From Deltaproteobacteria bacterium HGW-Deltaproteobacteria-6 (GTDB taxonomy: Bacteria; Desulfobacterota; Syntrophia; Syntrophales; Smithellaceae): 64,000 bases of DNA. Of the stretch, positions 8,394-17,657 are shown one piece after another. The DNA lies in contig PHAT01000002.1 of NCBI GenBank assembly GCA_002840435.1, forward strand, positions 390,696 through 454,695, in the 5' to 3' direction. Made by a program: the position numbers and the translations under genes. Below the pieces are notes generated by a model. The model was not told the origin of the DNA and ran no database searches. It saw only the letters and a list, made by a program, of their open reading frames with translations. Positions within the stretch are counted from its first letter, which is position 1. Each line of letters starts with the position of its first letter.

Positions 8394-8422
8394 TTGACTT
8401 AGTCATTGCGCTGGTATAAAAT
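8394..8422 (+). promoter_or_regulatory. Sigma-70-type promoter for the adenylate cyclase
   Basis: TTGACT (8394-8399) and TAAAAT (8417-8422) are 17 bases apart. The overlapping TGGTATAAA also gives an extended -10. It lies about 30 bases before the coding start. Confidence 0.55.
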
Positions 8423-8453
8423 GCGCTTCAATATTCTGAAGAGGTGTTAAATT

Positions 8454-10340
8454 TTGCATTTCATTACATTACAAAACAACAAGAAGCGTTATCTGGCCTA
8501 TAACAATTTCCGTAAAAAAATATTTTCCGCCAATTCACCGAAGGACAGCCAGATTATTCTTTATATGCTGCCCTGGTTAATGAGCGTCAACAAACTTGCC
8601 GTCCCCGGCTACATCAAGGATTTGAAGAAACCATTTCATGTATCGGGCTTGGGAATCGACCGGGAATTTATCCGGCAGGAATTAGCCTTCAAAAAGCTGT
8701 TTAATATTAAAGAAGAGAAATCATTGCTGAGCTTTCAAAACCGTGGTCCGGAAATACAGGGTATCTACACGATCGGTTCGGCGGGTACGGTCAGTCAGAC
8801 GTCCCGTTCGGATTGCGACACCTGGATTTGTATTGACAGGAATGATTATGATGACTACGCCCTGCAGCATTTGAGCGAAAAAATAAATCTGATCAAGGAT
8901 TGGCTGGATGCGAGACTGAAAATCCCCGTTTATTTTTTTATAACAGATGTGGAGGACATCCAAAACTGTAATTTCGGCAAACTGGATTATGAAAGCAGTG
9001 GTTCGGCGCAAAAGAATGTATTGAAAGAGGAATTTTACCGGACATCCATTCTTATTTCCGGCAAAATTCCTTTCTGGTGGGTCTGTTATGACGGCGATGC
9101 GGAACTCGATTATGATCAGGAATTTGCCCAGAATTCCCGTAATGAATACGGAGAACCTGATTTCATTGATATGGGCAACCTGCAGGCTGTTAATCAGGAT
9201 GAATATTTCGGTGCTTCCGTGTGGCAGTATAACAAATCTCTGACGCATCCTTTGAAATCCATCATAAAGATGTTGCAGCTCAAAATGTTTCTGGAATCTC
9301 CGAAGGAAGAACTTTTATGTCATAAACTGCGCCGGGTGGTTTTGGGGGGAAAAGACAAAGATGATTTTCCCGACCCCAGTGTTTTTGCCATGAATGCCGT
9401 ATTGGATTATTATAATGAAAATACCGGTAAGGAAAATTTTGAGTATATTAAGAAGTTTTTTTATCTGCGTTTTGATTTAAGGCTGCTTTCCAAGACCCAG
9501 ACTTTCAAAGAAGAAATGGTTGGCGACCTTTTTAAAAAATATAAAATTGAACGGAGTGAAATTTACAAACTTAATGAATTCGAATCCTGGAAGTTGCAGG
9601 ATCATATCAATCTGGGAAAGTTAATGTTCAGATTCCTGATTGAGATTTACAATGATATTGTCCGGATTCAGAAGGGCAAGGCCAGAGAAATTGCCCCGCA
9701 GGATTTAACCATTCTCGGCCGTAAACTGTCCTCGTCTCTGGTCAATAAAACATACAAAATTCCGGTTTTTCAGATTCCCGTAGAAAACATTAAACTGCCG
9801 GTGCTTACTTTCTCTACTGACAGGAAAACATGGAAAGTTACTTCATCCGACGCCCCCGCTTCGCCGTTCATTGACCATGAAAATATTATTTTCTGTATTG
9901 CGTATCTTGTCTGGAACGGGATTTATGATCCAACGCAGACCAGAATGCTGCCTAATCAGACACAGGTGACCATTCAGGAAATTATTAATCTCGGCAGAAA
10001 GATAAGAGACGTGTTCGGCAGCTACGATATTACCAGCGTTCATTTCGGCAATTTCCTGCAGGAGGAAAAAATCACAAAAATTCTTTTTGTTTTCAGTTTT
10101 GAAAATGTGAGAATGAACATGGACGTCAGCGATTTCTGCGTTATCTATAAAAATAACTGGGAAGAAATGTTTGTGCGCAGATTTTCATCGGTGGAAAAGA
10201 TGAAGAGTTTTTTTGCAAAAGTCAGCAAAACATCCCGTAACATGGAAAAATACTTCTACGTTCAACGAAATAATATTTACTATGAAAAATTAATTGAACG
10301 CACGAAGAATATGGTAACGCAAGTGCTGGCCGGTATTTAG
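8454..10340 (+). CDS. cyaA: Class I adenylate cyclase (enterobacterial CyaA type)
   Basis: 628 residues, shorter than E. coli CyaA (848). The class I catalytic signature is near residues 105-125: IGSAGTVSQTSRSDCDTWIC, matching the family GS-x-SS...SDLDxW pattern with both aspartates kept. This makes cyclic AMP from ATP in the cytoplasm. The E. coli-type C-terminal regulatory region is largely missing. The start is TTG at 8454 behind GAGGTG. The gene is visibly richer in A/T than its neighbours. No CRP-type receptor is in the window. A hairpin terminator follows. The family call is firm; activity depends on residues I cannot test. Confidence 0.85.
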   Translation: MHFITLQNNKKRYLAYNNFRKKIFSANSPKDSQIILYMLPWLMSVNKLAVPGYIKDLKKPFHVSGLGIDREFIRQELAFKKLFNIKEEKSLLSFQNRGPEIQGIYTIGSAGTVSQTSRSDCDTWICIDRNDYDDYALQHLSEKINLIKDWLDARLKIPVYFFITDVEDIQNCNFGKLDYESSGSAQKNVLKEEFYRTSILISGKIPFWWVCYDGDAELDYDQEFAQNSRNEYGEPDFIDMGNLQAVNQDEYFGASVWQYNKSLTHPLKSIIKMLQLKMFLESPKEELLCHKLRRVVLGGKDKDDFPDPSVFAMNAVLDYYNENTGKENFEYIKKFFYLRFDLRLLSKTQTFKEEMVGDLFKKYKIERSEIYKLNEFESWKLQDHINLGKLMFRFLIEIYNDIVRIQKGKAREIAPQDLTILGRKLSSSLVNKTYKIPVFQIPVENIKLPVLTFSTDRKTWKVTSSDAPASPFIDHENIIFCIAYLVWNGIYDPTQTRMLPNQTQVTIQEIINLGRKIRDVFGSYDITSVHFGNFLQEEKITKILFVFSFENVRMNMDVSDFCVIYKNNWEEMFVRRFSSVEKMKSFFAKVSKTSRNMEKYFYVQRNNIYYEKLIERTKNMVTQVLAGI

Positions 10341-10351
10341 CATCGACAAAA

Positions 10352-10376
10352 GCAGCGCCTGCGCTGCGGATTTTAT
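10352..10376 (+). terminator. Terminator between convergent genes
   Basis: GCAGCGC (10352-10358) and GCGCTGC (10361-10367) form a tight hairpin followed by GGATTTTATTTT. It ends the adenylate cyclase transcript and overlaps the 3' end of the convergent minus-strand gene. Confidence 0.75.
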
Positions 10377-10762
10377 TTTATCTTTTGCAGCATGTCGCCC
10401 ATCATTTTGTGGACCATATTGACGGCTTTTAAAGGGCGGAGCATGACTTTGAAGTCGGTGATTCTCCCGTCTTCGCCCCAGGTGATCATGTCCACGCCGT
10501 TGATGGAGATGCCGTCAATGACCGTCTGAAATTCCAGGACGGCGTTGTTGCCGGAGATGACTTCCCTCAGATATTTAAACGTATCGTTGTTAAGAACATG
10601 CAGCGCCGCCGTCAGATATAATGTGGTGATTGGCTTTCCCGCCTGCGGCGTATGAACCACGGGTGAATGAAAGACGACGTTCTCAGCGAGAATGTCGTCC
10701 AAAGCGGCCGCGTCCTTTGTGTCAACCAGTTTGTGCCATGCGGTGATCGTGTTTTCAATCAT
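10373..10762 (-). CDS. NTF2-like (SnoaL-type) small protein
   Basis: 129 residues with the NTF2-like pattern: an N-terminal helix (ITAWHKLVDTKDAAALDDIL), ENVVFHSP, then strands including VLEFQTVIDGISINGVDMI and ITDFKVMLRPL. This fold is used both by small enzymes (isomerases, cyclases) and by binding proteins, so the substrate cannot be given. It lies 19 bases downstream of the next minus-strand gene and is likely co-transcribed with it. Another NTF2-like gene is at 62275. Catalytic residues are not clear. Confidence 0.7.
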   Translation of the reverse strand: MIENTITAWHKLVDTKDAAALDDILAENVVFHSPVVHTPQAGKPITTLYLTAALHVLNNDTFKYLREVISGNNAVLEFQTVIDGISINGVDMITWGEDGRITDFKVMLRPLKAVNMVHKMMGDMLQKIK

Positions 10763-10781
10763 TAATCAAACCTCTTAATGT

Positions 10782-11132
10782 TTATTGGCCGGGCAAAACG
10801 ATCCGGGATGATTCCTGCCGCTCCATTTCCTTGGCCTCGGCAATCATGGCCTGAACCGATTTTTCAATGGCATCGGGCAATTTGGCTGCCGCTTCGCTGA
10901 GCGTCTTGGCGTCTTCAATCACACACTGAACCGGAATCGGTCCATTGGGGGACATGAGCTGGGCCATTCCGGTGAAAAGGGGCTGCCGGCTCTCATCAGG
11001 CGTTCCGTCGATCTTGACGGGTGTAAGACGCCGGATGGTGGCGTAAGTCAGATCCGTGAAGGATTCTTCTCGATAAAGGTTATCGGGATTAATTCTGATG
11101 TTCGTTATTTTGGGTTCGTTCGAGTTGCTCAT
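10782..11132 (-). CDS. Conserved-looking hypothetical protein
   Basis: 116 residues from the ATG at 11132, chosen because AAGGAGA sits seven bases before it; an in-frame start at 11153 has no ribosome site. It is a soluble protein with no signal peptide or membrane segment. It has a strand-rich first half (ITNIRINPDNLY, FTGMAQLMSPNGPIPVQCVIE) and a helical, charged end (EKSVQAMIAEAKEMERQ). I do not recognise the family. It appears to form a two-gene unit with the NTF2-like gene downstream. Confidence 0.65.
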   Translation of the reverse strand: MSNSNEPKITNIRINPDNLYREESFTDLTYATIRRLTPVKIDGTPDESRQPLFTGMAQLMSPNGPIPVQCVIEDAKTLSEAAAKLPDAIEKSVQAMIAEAKEMERQESSRIVLPGQ

Positions 11133-11483
11133 GGATTGTCTCCTTCTTTGCATGGGGTTGATGGTTCATTTGCCCCGAAAAATAATGGAAACTGTCAACG
11201 AAACGGCCTCCTTTTTTCGGATCACTGACTGTTTTCCTACACTGAAAATACCGAAGGGTCAAATAATATTAGAAAGCGGAAAGAAACAAAGACAGGAAAT
11301 TAGAAACAAGGTGGAAGTGCGCAGATGGTTATTCCACCGCATCCGGGGCATTTCATGCTGGAAGGTGAGGGAGAGGATATAGGGAAGGCATGTTGGAACA
11401 TACCTTTTGTCCCTAAAACCCTCTCCCTCGGTGGCAGGAAAAAAAGGGGATCTGTGGCGGCTCTCTAGCGGGAGCCGCATATA
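11133..11483. other. Non-coding gap with two hairpins
   Basis: Between two minus-strand genes. GAGGGAGAGG (11367-11376) pairs with CCTCTCCCTC (11420-11429), a REP-like inverted repeat. GCGGCTC (11457-11463) pairs with GAGCCGC (11472-11478) just after the ligase stop and may end that transcript, although no T tract follows. No gene was seen. Confidence 0.55.
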
Positions 11484-13142
11484 TTATTTTTTAACTTTCG
11501 CTATTTCCTCATCCCGCAGAATTTTGCGTAAAATTTTGCCCACTGCTGATTTCGGAATGCTCTCCCGGAATTCCACCAGTTTGGGAACTTTATAAGCGGC
11601 AAGCTTGGTTCGGCAGAATTCGGAAATCTCTTTTTCCGTGGCTGTCTGACCGGGTTTGAGCACTACAAAGACTTTTACGGTTTCACCCCGGTAAGTATCC
11701 GGCACGCCCACTGTCACCGCTTCGGCAATTTTGGGATGCTGATAGAGGACCTCGTCCACTTCGCGGGGATAAATATTGAATCCGCCGGCAATGATCATGT
11801 CCTTCTTGCGATCCACGATATAAATATATCCGTCTTCATCGGCCTGTCCGATGTCACCGGTGTGCAGCCAGCCGTCAGTGAGCTGGATTTTGGTTTCTCC
11901 CGGGTTGTTCCAGTAGCCCTGCATAACCGAGGGGCCTTTGATGAGGATTTCACCCGGTTCGCCTTGTTTGACGTCATCAACGCCATTTTCTATATCAACC
12001 AGACGAACGTCGTTTTCCATCAGAGGAACGCCGATCGATCCGGTCCGGCAGGCAAGAATCGGATTCGAGATGCCCAGCGACGCGGTTTCGCTCATGCCCC
12101 AACCCTCACCAAAGAAAATACCTAAGTCCTTCACTTTCTGAATGAGTTCCAGGGGCATGGGCGCGCCCCCGGAATTAAAGAAACGAAACCGCTGGTCGAG
12201 GTTCATTTCTACTGCTTTGGGATGATTGATAATAGCCGTAATCATGGTGGGAACCGTCGGAAAATAAGTGATCTGATCGACGCGTTTGATGGTTCCCAAT
12301 ACCTCATCAAGATCAAAACGGGGCACCAGCACCTGCGTGGCTGCGTTGAGCATGCCCCAGTTCATGCAGCAGGTATTGCCGTAGATGTGAAAGTAGGGAA
12401 TGATGCCGAGGACGTTGCGCTTTTCAGGAGGCGAACAAAGCGTGATGTGATTGCCCCACATGGAACTCTGCAAGGTCGCCGCGACAACGTTGGCATGGGT
12501 GAGCAGCGCGCCCTTGGGCAGACCGGTCGTGCCGCCGGTGAACTGAATGAGGGCGGCATCGGATGGAATAAAGTCAATGCGGGGGAGCTGCGTATTGGCG
12601 CAGCCTTCGATGAGTTCTGAAAAATGATGCCAACCCTCTTCAAGCTCCAGTACTTTAGCTGTGCTGACGCCCAAGCCGGTGATGTAGTCCGTTACCCGTG
12701 TTACGATCAGCGCGATGTCCAGTTCTTTAGCCAGCGGCCGCATGGTGGGTAAAGCACCGTCGAAGGTGACCAGTATTTTAACAGCCGTGTTTTCCATCAT
12801 GAACTTGAGTTCGTCATGCGTATACATGGGATTCATATTCACGACAATTCCGCCCGCTGATAAAATGGCGTAGTAGGCGATGATATACTGAGGGCAATTG
12901 GGCAGTGCCAGGCCGATGCGATCACCTTTTTTAACGCCCATTTGCACGAGTGCATTGGCCAGGCGCAGCATCTGTGTGCGCAATTGCGTAAAGGTCATTT
13001 CCGAACCGTAAAAATCAGTAGCTGCTTTAAAAGGGTACTGAGAGGCCGCAAAGTGCAGGAAATTCTGTGCGGGAAATTTCGGGAAGCGAATGGTAGTGGG
13101 GACGGGATAATCGTAATTTTTCTGCCAGGGTCTCGTCTGCAA
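11484..13142 (-). CDS. Long-chain/medium-chain fatty acid-CoA ligase (AMP-binding)
   Basis: 552 residues from the TTG at 13142, which has AGAAGGAGA upstream; the longer GTG start at 13169 would place that ribosome site inside the gene. ANL-family motifs are all present: the P-loop FTGGTTGLPKGALLTH near residue 190, GWGMSE, WLHTGDIG, DRKKDMIIAGGFNIYPREVDE, and the C-terminal catalytic lysine in KSAVGKILRK. The enzyme activates a carboxylic acid to its acyl-CoA with ATP, the entry step for syntrophic fatty acid or aromatic acid use. Chain length cannot be read from sequence. It is divergent from a sigma-54 activator and has a -24/-12 promoter. Confidence 0.9.
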   Translation of the reverse strand: MQTRPWQKNYDYPVPTTIRFPKFPAQNFLHFAASQYPFKAATDFYGSEMTFTQLRTQMLRLANALVQMGVKKGDRIGLALPNCPQYIIAYYAILSAGGIVVNMNPMYTHDELKFMMENTAVKILVTFDGALPTMRPLAKELDIALIVTRVTDYITGLGVSTAKVLELEEGWHHFSELIEGCANTQLPRIDFIPSDAALIQFTGGTTGLPKGALLTHANVVAATLQSSMWGNHITLCSPPEKRNVLGIIPYFHIYGNTCCMNWGMLNAATQVLVPRFDLDEVLGTIKRVDQITYFPTVPTMITAIINHPKAVEMNLDQRFRFFNSGGAPMPLELIQKVKDLGIFFGEGWGMSETASLGISNPILACRTGSIGVPLMENDVRLVDIENGVDDVKQGEPGEILIKGPSVMQGYWNNPGETKIQLTDGWLHTGDIGQADEDGYIYIVDRKKDMIIAGGFNIYPREVDEVLYQHPKIAEAVTVGVPDTYRGETVKVFVVLKPGQTATEKEISEFCRTKLAAYKVPKLVEFRESIPKSAVGKILRKILRDEEIAKVKK

Positions 13143-13261
13143 AATGAATTTTCTCCTTCTAAAAAACACCTTAAAAGCCCGATACGCTTATGGTTTCCTG
13201 TAATTTCAGCTGTTTGTACGGAATGATCTTCAAAATGGGAAACCGTAATCGATGAAAACTA

Positions 13262-13279
13262 TAGCATTCATCATGCCAA
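13262..13279 (-). promoter_or_regulatory. Sigma-54 (-24/-12) promoter of the acyl-CoA ligase
   Basis: The minus strand reads TTGGCATGATGAATGCTAT, with GG and GC exactly ten bases apart as sigma-54 requires, and a close match to TGGCAC-N5-TTGC. The predicted transcript start is near 13252, about 110 bases before the ligase start codon. Confidence 0.65.
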
Positions 13280-13360
13280 CTAACTGATATTTATATGATG
13301 CTGATATTATTAAAGTTTATATTTATTGCTGGATTATTGTTTCAAAATATGATTCGCTAA

Positions 13361-13375
13361 TGTCTCAATGAGACA
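13361..13375. promoter_or_regulatory. Probable activator-binding site (enhancer)
   Basis: TGTCTCA-A-TGAGACA is a perfect 7-1-7 inverted repeat. Another half site, TGAGAC, is at 13391-13396. It lies about 110 bases upstream of the sigma-54 start of the ligase and about 55 bases before the regulator gene, which suits both activation and autoregulation. Confidence 0.6.
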
Positions 13376-13429
13376 ATATTGAGGCACTTGTGAGACGTTC
13401 AATGTGATTATGGTGTGCAGGGAGGAAAT

Positions 13430-15454
13430 ATGACAGAAGACTCAAGATCGGAAAAGCGTCGTCTGCTCAGAGAAATCAATTTAATGGGAGTCGATTATTA
13501 TGAGCGATATCACCAGCGGACTTACCTGGAGTGGAAAAAATTTACTTCGGGTGATCGTGACATCGACATGTCCGTTATTCCGCAGGAAGTTCTTGATTGC
13601 TGGAGCCTCTGCGCAGAACTGGGCGTTGATCCGTTTGGCCAGCCGTGTAATGAGGTGTTGACCGGGGAAGCGCTTGAGGATCTGCTCAATAAAAATAAGG
13701 AATTCATCGACGTCAGCCGTCCCTTCATGATTAATCTTTACCGGTTTCTGGAAGGATCGGGATTTATGGTCAGTCTATTTGAACACAGGTGTTTTGTGCT
13801 GGAAGTTCTCGGCGACCCGGAAGAAAATAAACTGATCCGCACGTCCAGAGGATTTGTCGGAGCCTGCTGGGATATAAAAAATTCCGGCAACAACGCCGCC
13901 AGCACCGTTATTCTCTATCGGAAGCCGATGCAGGTCTTTGGTTCGCAGCAGTATATCCGGCTTTATCATGGAGCCACCGGGGCCAGTGCGCCGATTTTCA
14001 ACCCCGACGGCGACCTGCTGGGAGGCATTGTGATTTTCGGACGCTACTACCGTGCCAATCCGCATACGCTGGGCATGGCGGTGGCGGCGGCAGGCGCGAT
14101 AGAAAATGAACTGAAAATCCGCAGGGCTTTATCGGAAAGCCAGGTCGCCTCCAGCTATCAGCAAACGGTTATCTCTTCGATTCAGGAGGCGCTCATTGCA
14201 GTGGATTCTACCGGACGCGTGACGCTGATCAACGATAACGCGCGCACAAAATTCGGTCTGATCAATACGAAAGTCGAAGGGCGGAGCATCCGCGATGTCT
14301 TCAGCCATGAGAACGCGCAGCTTTTCACGCTGATTGAAAATAATGAAACCATTACCGACACGGAAGTCAGGATCGCCTCCAACAAATTTTCCGGTGACTA
14401 CACGTTGACCTGCAATCCGATTTTTTCTCCTGATCAAAACGTGATCGGCAAAATCATCATTCTGAATGAAATCCAGCGGGCCAAGTCCATGGTCACTAAA
14501 ATGATGGGCGCCAGCGCCAATTTCCGCTTCGAAGATATTTACGGTCAGAATTCCCGGTTTCTGATGACTGTGGATCAGGCCAGAATGGTATCGCAAAGCA
14601 CTTCCAATGTTCTGCTCTTGGGCAAGAGCGGGACGGGTAAGGACATCTTTGCCCAGGCCATTCATAATGCAAGCGACCGCAAAAACGGACCCTATGTGGC
14701 CATTAACTGCGGCGCCATCCCCCGGGATCTGATCGCGAGTGAACTGTTCGGCCACGAGGAAGGGGCGTTTACCGGTTCGCGCCGGGGCGGCAATCAGGGC
14801 AAATTTGAACTGGCCGACGGAGGAACGCTTTTTCTGGATGAAATCGCTGAAACGCCGCTGGAGTTGCAGACGGCTCTTTTAAGGGTGATCGAGGATAAAT
14901 CCGTTTTGCGCATCGGCGGCACCCGTGTCCGGCCGGTGGATGTGCGCATTATCGCCGCCACCAACAAGGATTTGCGGGAAGAAGTCCGCAAGGGCAACTT
15001 CCGGGAAGATCTCTATTACCGCGCCAATGTCTTTGCCATCGAAATGGTTCCGCTCAAGGAGAGGATTGATGATATTCCTCTTCTGGCGGACTACTTCATC
15101 AAACGCTACGCCAGTGCCATGAAAAAAAGAATTGTCCGCGTGGATAAAAAGGTGATTGAAACTTTTATGAACTACCCGTGGCCCGGCAATGTAAGGGAAC
15201 TGCAAAATGCGATCGAACGGATGATCAATTATCTCAAAACATCGGAACTGACGGTGGACCTGATCCCCGACCATATCCGGCATCCCGGCCATACAACCGA
15301 AATCCGGGAAGATTCCATCATGCCCGGGGAGACCGAGCGGCTGATGATTTCCAGAATGCTGAATCAGAAAATGCGTAAAAACCGCATTGCCGAAAAAATG
15401 AATATCTCCCGTGCAACGCTTTACCGGAAGATGAAGCAGTTTGATCTGGGATGA
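13430..15454 (+). CDS. Sigma-54-dependent activator, AcoR-like (GAF-PAS-AAA+-Fis)
   Basis: 674 residues from the ATG at 13430 behind GGGAGGA. Regions in order: an N-terminal GAF-like sensor (~60-220), a PAS domain (~240-340, [18 protein letters not shown]), the AAA+ domain (~370-590) with Walker A GKSGTGKD, the sigma-54 contact loop GAFTGS, and Walker [10 protein letters not shown], then a Fis-type helix-turn-helix ([19 protein letters not shown]). The family activates sigma-54 promoters in response to a small ligand bound by the N-terminus. The likely target is the divergent acyl-CoA ligase. The contact loop has Ser where most relatives have Ala. Confidence 0.9.
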   Translation: MTEDSRSEKRRLLREINLMGVDYYERYHQRTYLEWKKFTSGDRDIDMSVIPQEVLDCWSLCAELGVDPFGQPCNEVLTGEALEDLLNKNKEFIDVSRPFMINLYRFLEGSGFMVSLFEHRCFVLEVLGDPEENKLIRTSRGFVGACWDIKNSGNNAASTVILYRKPMQVFGSQQYIRLYHGATGASAPIFNPDGDLLGGIVIFGRYYRANPHTLGMAVAAAGAIENELKIRRALSESQVASSYQQTVISSIQEALIAVDSTGRVTLINDNARTKFGLINTKVEGRSIRDVFSHENAQLFTLIENNETITDTEVRIASNKFSGDYTLTCNPIFSPDQNVIGKIIILNEIQRAKSMVTKMMGASANFRFEDIYGQNSRFLMTVDQARMVSQSTSNVLLLGKSGTGKDIFAQAIHNASDRKNGPYVAINCGAIPRDLIASELFGHEEGAFTGSRRGGNQGKFELADGGTLFLDEIAETPLELQTALLRVIEDKSVLRIGGTRVRPVDVRIIAATNKDLREEVRKGNFREDLYYRANVFAIEMVPLKERIDDIPLLADYFIKRYASAMKKRIVRVDKKVIETFMNYPWPGNVRELQNAIERMINYLKTSELTVDLIPDHIRHPGHTTEIREDSIMPGETERLMISRMLNQKMRKNRIAEKMNISRATLYRKMKQFDLG

Positions 15455-15659
15455 GGACCGGAATTTTCTTAATGCTTCAGAAAGACAGGTCATAATCCCT
15501 TTTGTAAAGACGACTTTTTTAAGAGCGGCAGTGGAGAGCATCTTCCTGAAGCCTTACCGATGTATGCAGGATTACAATAAACATCATTAAAAAACTGCAC
15601 TCTCATTTGACATGTGGTATAGGCATTCCAATGGATCGAAACCGGAGGAGAGTTTTTTT

Positions 15660-17435
15660 ATGAAGATTGCTGGTAAATACAAAAAGTTCTGTTTGGTTAT
15701 TTTTACAGGCATGTTGATTTTCTCTTTATCGGGATGTTCAAAATGCGCCGTCAAAAATCAAAGTCAGCCCTCGGGCTATCCGATTGCCGCCAATGTTCAA
15801 ACAACGGTTCAAAGGACGATCGTGCCGGGCCCAACCCCTTCGACGGCGATTAATCTCTGGGAGATTGCCAAATACGACCAGTACGGCTACGGCAACTGGA
15901 CATACGGCCCGGGGCTTCCCTATGACCAGCGGCTGGATATCATGCCGGTCGCCTATAGCGGTTCCGCCGTCACGAAAAAAACAAAACTTTTAAATTTCTT
16001 TACGATATCGGACATCCATATCACCGACAAAGAATCCCCTAATCAGTTGATCTATATTCAACGCCTTCATCCCACCATGCCGGTTGGGGCCGCTATCTAT
16101 TCAGGGAGCATGCTTTACACAACGCATGTTCTGGATGCCGTCGTCCAGACGGTCAATGCTCTGCACCAACGAAATCCCATCGATTTCGGCCTCTCGCTGG
16201 GCGACACCAGCAACACCACGCAGTACAACGAAACGCGCTGGTATATCGATGTTCTGGATGGGAAAGTCATTAAGCCCAGCTCCGGCGCTCATCTGGGGGC
16301 CGACACCATCGATTACCAGAAACCTTACAAGGCGGCAGGGCTGGATCAGTCGATTCCCTGGTATCAGACTCTCGGCAATCACGATCATTTCTGGATGGGT
16401 TCCATTCCCGTGGACCATAGTTCACGCAAGGATCTCAGGCAATCGTATGTCACAGGCGAGGTCTTCGCAACGGGAGATGTCCTTGGTGATCCCAGAAAAA
16501 TTAACAGCCGGGATTACTATACGGGTGTCATCGACGGCTCGACGCCTTATGGCGACATCAAATACGCAGGACCCGTCGGCAACTTCGCAAGCCCGCCTCG
16601 GGTTGCCGCCGACCCGGATCGGCGTTCGCTTTTAAGAACCGAGTGGATGCAGGAATTTTTTAAAACGTCTTCCCGTCCCGTGGGTCACGGTTTCAATATG
16701 ACCGACGTCAAAAACGGCTTTGCCTGTTACAGCTTTGTGCCGAAATCGAAGATTCCGTTCAAGGTGATTGTCCTCGATAATACCCAGAAGGAAGACGACG
16801 GCTCTATCGATATTCATGGGCATGGCTTTCTGGATCAGGCACGCTGGGTCTGGCTTAAAAAGGAACTGGCCGATGGCGATGCGGCAGGTCAGCTCATGAT
16901 TATTGCCGCGCACATACCGATCGGCGTCGAAGTCACTGCGCCGAAATCCCAAATGGGTTGGTGGACAAATCCGCAAAACGTTGTAACCCTGCCCGATCTG
17001 ATTGCGGAACTGCAAAGCCATCCGAATCTGCTCATGTGGGTTGCGGGGCATCGTCATTTGAATACCGTGAAAGCTTTTATCTCACCTGATCCGGCGGGCG
17101 CTCCGGAGAAAGGCTTCTGGCATGTGGAAACGCCGTCACTCCGGGATTTTCCGCAGCAGTTCCGGACTTTTGAAATTTACCTGAACAGCGACTATACCAT
17201 TTCCATCCTGACAACTGATGTCGATCCGGCAGTCCAGGACGGAACACCTGCGGCAACATCGCGTAAATACGCCATCGCGGCAGCGCAGATTGTTAATACC
17301 TGGGATTCAACGACCAAGTGGAATCCAACCAATGATCCGACGGTCAGGCCGATGCCGACCAGTTCGTACAATGCAGAGCTGGTCAAGCAGTTGAGCCCGG
17401 CAATGAAGGTGAAGATCAAGGCACTGTATCCGTGA
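15660..17435 (+). CDS. Lipoprotein metallophosphoesterase (TIGR03768-like)
   Basis: 591 residues from the ATG at 15660 behind GGAGGAGAG. The lipobox LSGC near residue 26 marks a lipoprotein. The calcineurin-type dimetal motifs are complete: SDIHITD, LGDTSN, LGNHDHFW, AAHIPIG and AGHRHLN. The long insert between the second and third motifs fits the TIGR03768 family known from anaerobes, whose substrate is not established. A periplasmic phosphoesterase acting on phosphate esters is the fair description. It starts a run of plus-strand exported-protein genes that lasts to 25.4 kb. Confidence 0.8.
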   Translation: MKIAGKYKKFCLVIFTGMLIFSLSGCSKCAVKNQSQPSGYPIAANVQTTVQRTIVPGPTPSTAINLWEIAKYDQYGYGNWTYGPGLPYDQRLDIMPVAYSGSAVTKKTKLLNFFTISDIHITDKESPNQLIYIQRLHPTMPVGAAIYSGSMLYTTHVLDAVVQTVNALHQRNPIDFGLSLGDTSNTTQYNETRWYIDVLDGKVIKPSSGAHLGADTIDYQKPYKAAGLDQSIPWYQTLGNHDHFWMGSIPVDHSSRKDLRQSYVTGEVFATGDVLGDPRKINSRDYYTGVIDGSTPYGDIKYAGPVGNFASPPRVAADPDRRSLLRTEWMQEFFKTSSRPVGHGFNMTDVKNGFACYSFVPKSKIPFKVIVLDNTQKEDDGSIDIHGHGFLDQARWVWLKKELADGDAAGQLMIIAAHIPIGVEVTAPKSQMGWWTNPQNVVTLPDLIAELQSHPNLLMWVAGHRHLNTVKAFISPDPAGAPEKGFWHVETPSLRDFPQQFRTFEIYLNSDYTISILTTDVDPAVQDGTPAATSRKYAIAAAQIVNTWDSTTKWNPTNDPTVRPMPTSSYNAELVKQLSPAMKVKIKALYP

Positions 17436-17570
17436 TGGTATGCCCGTAATGGCGGATCGCAGGTAAGTTGCCATCGTGCGAATGGTCTTCAGTGCAAAGG
17501 AAATATCAAGGGTGGCTTTTTCCGGGATGTTCTTTCCGAAAGGAGGAATTGATTGTCCCACCCATTCTTC

Positions 17571-17599
17571 TTGACACATAAGGTTATTCTTTTTATGAT
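17571..17599 (+). promoter_or_regulatory. Sigma-70 promoter of the first caspase gene
   Basis: TTGACA (17571-17576) and TATGAT (17594-17599) are separated by 17 bases, close to full consensus, about 58 bases before the start codon. This gives the caspase gene its own transcription start. Confidence 0.75.
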
Positions 17600-17657
17600 G
17601 TCATCAAATAACAGGTCTGATCAAAGCGGTTGAATTATTAATTGCATGGAGTTGCTT

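Noticed and set aside
13143-13169. Longer start for the acyl-CoA ligase (GTG at 13169)
   Set aside because: It would encode the AGAAGGAGA ribosome site as protein; the TTG at 13142 fits better.
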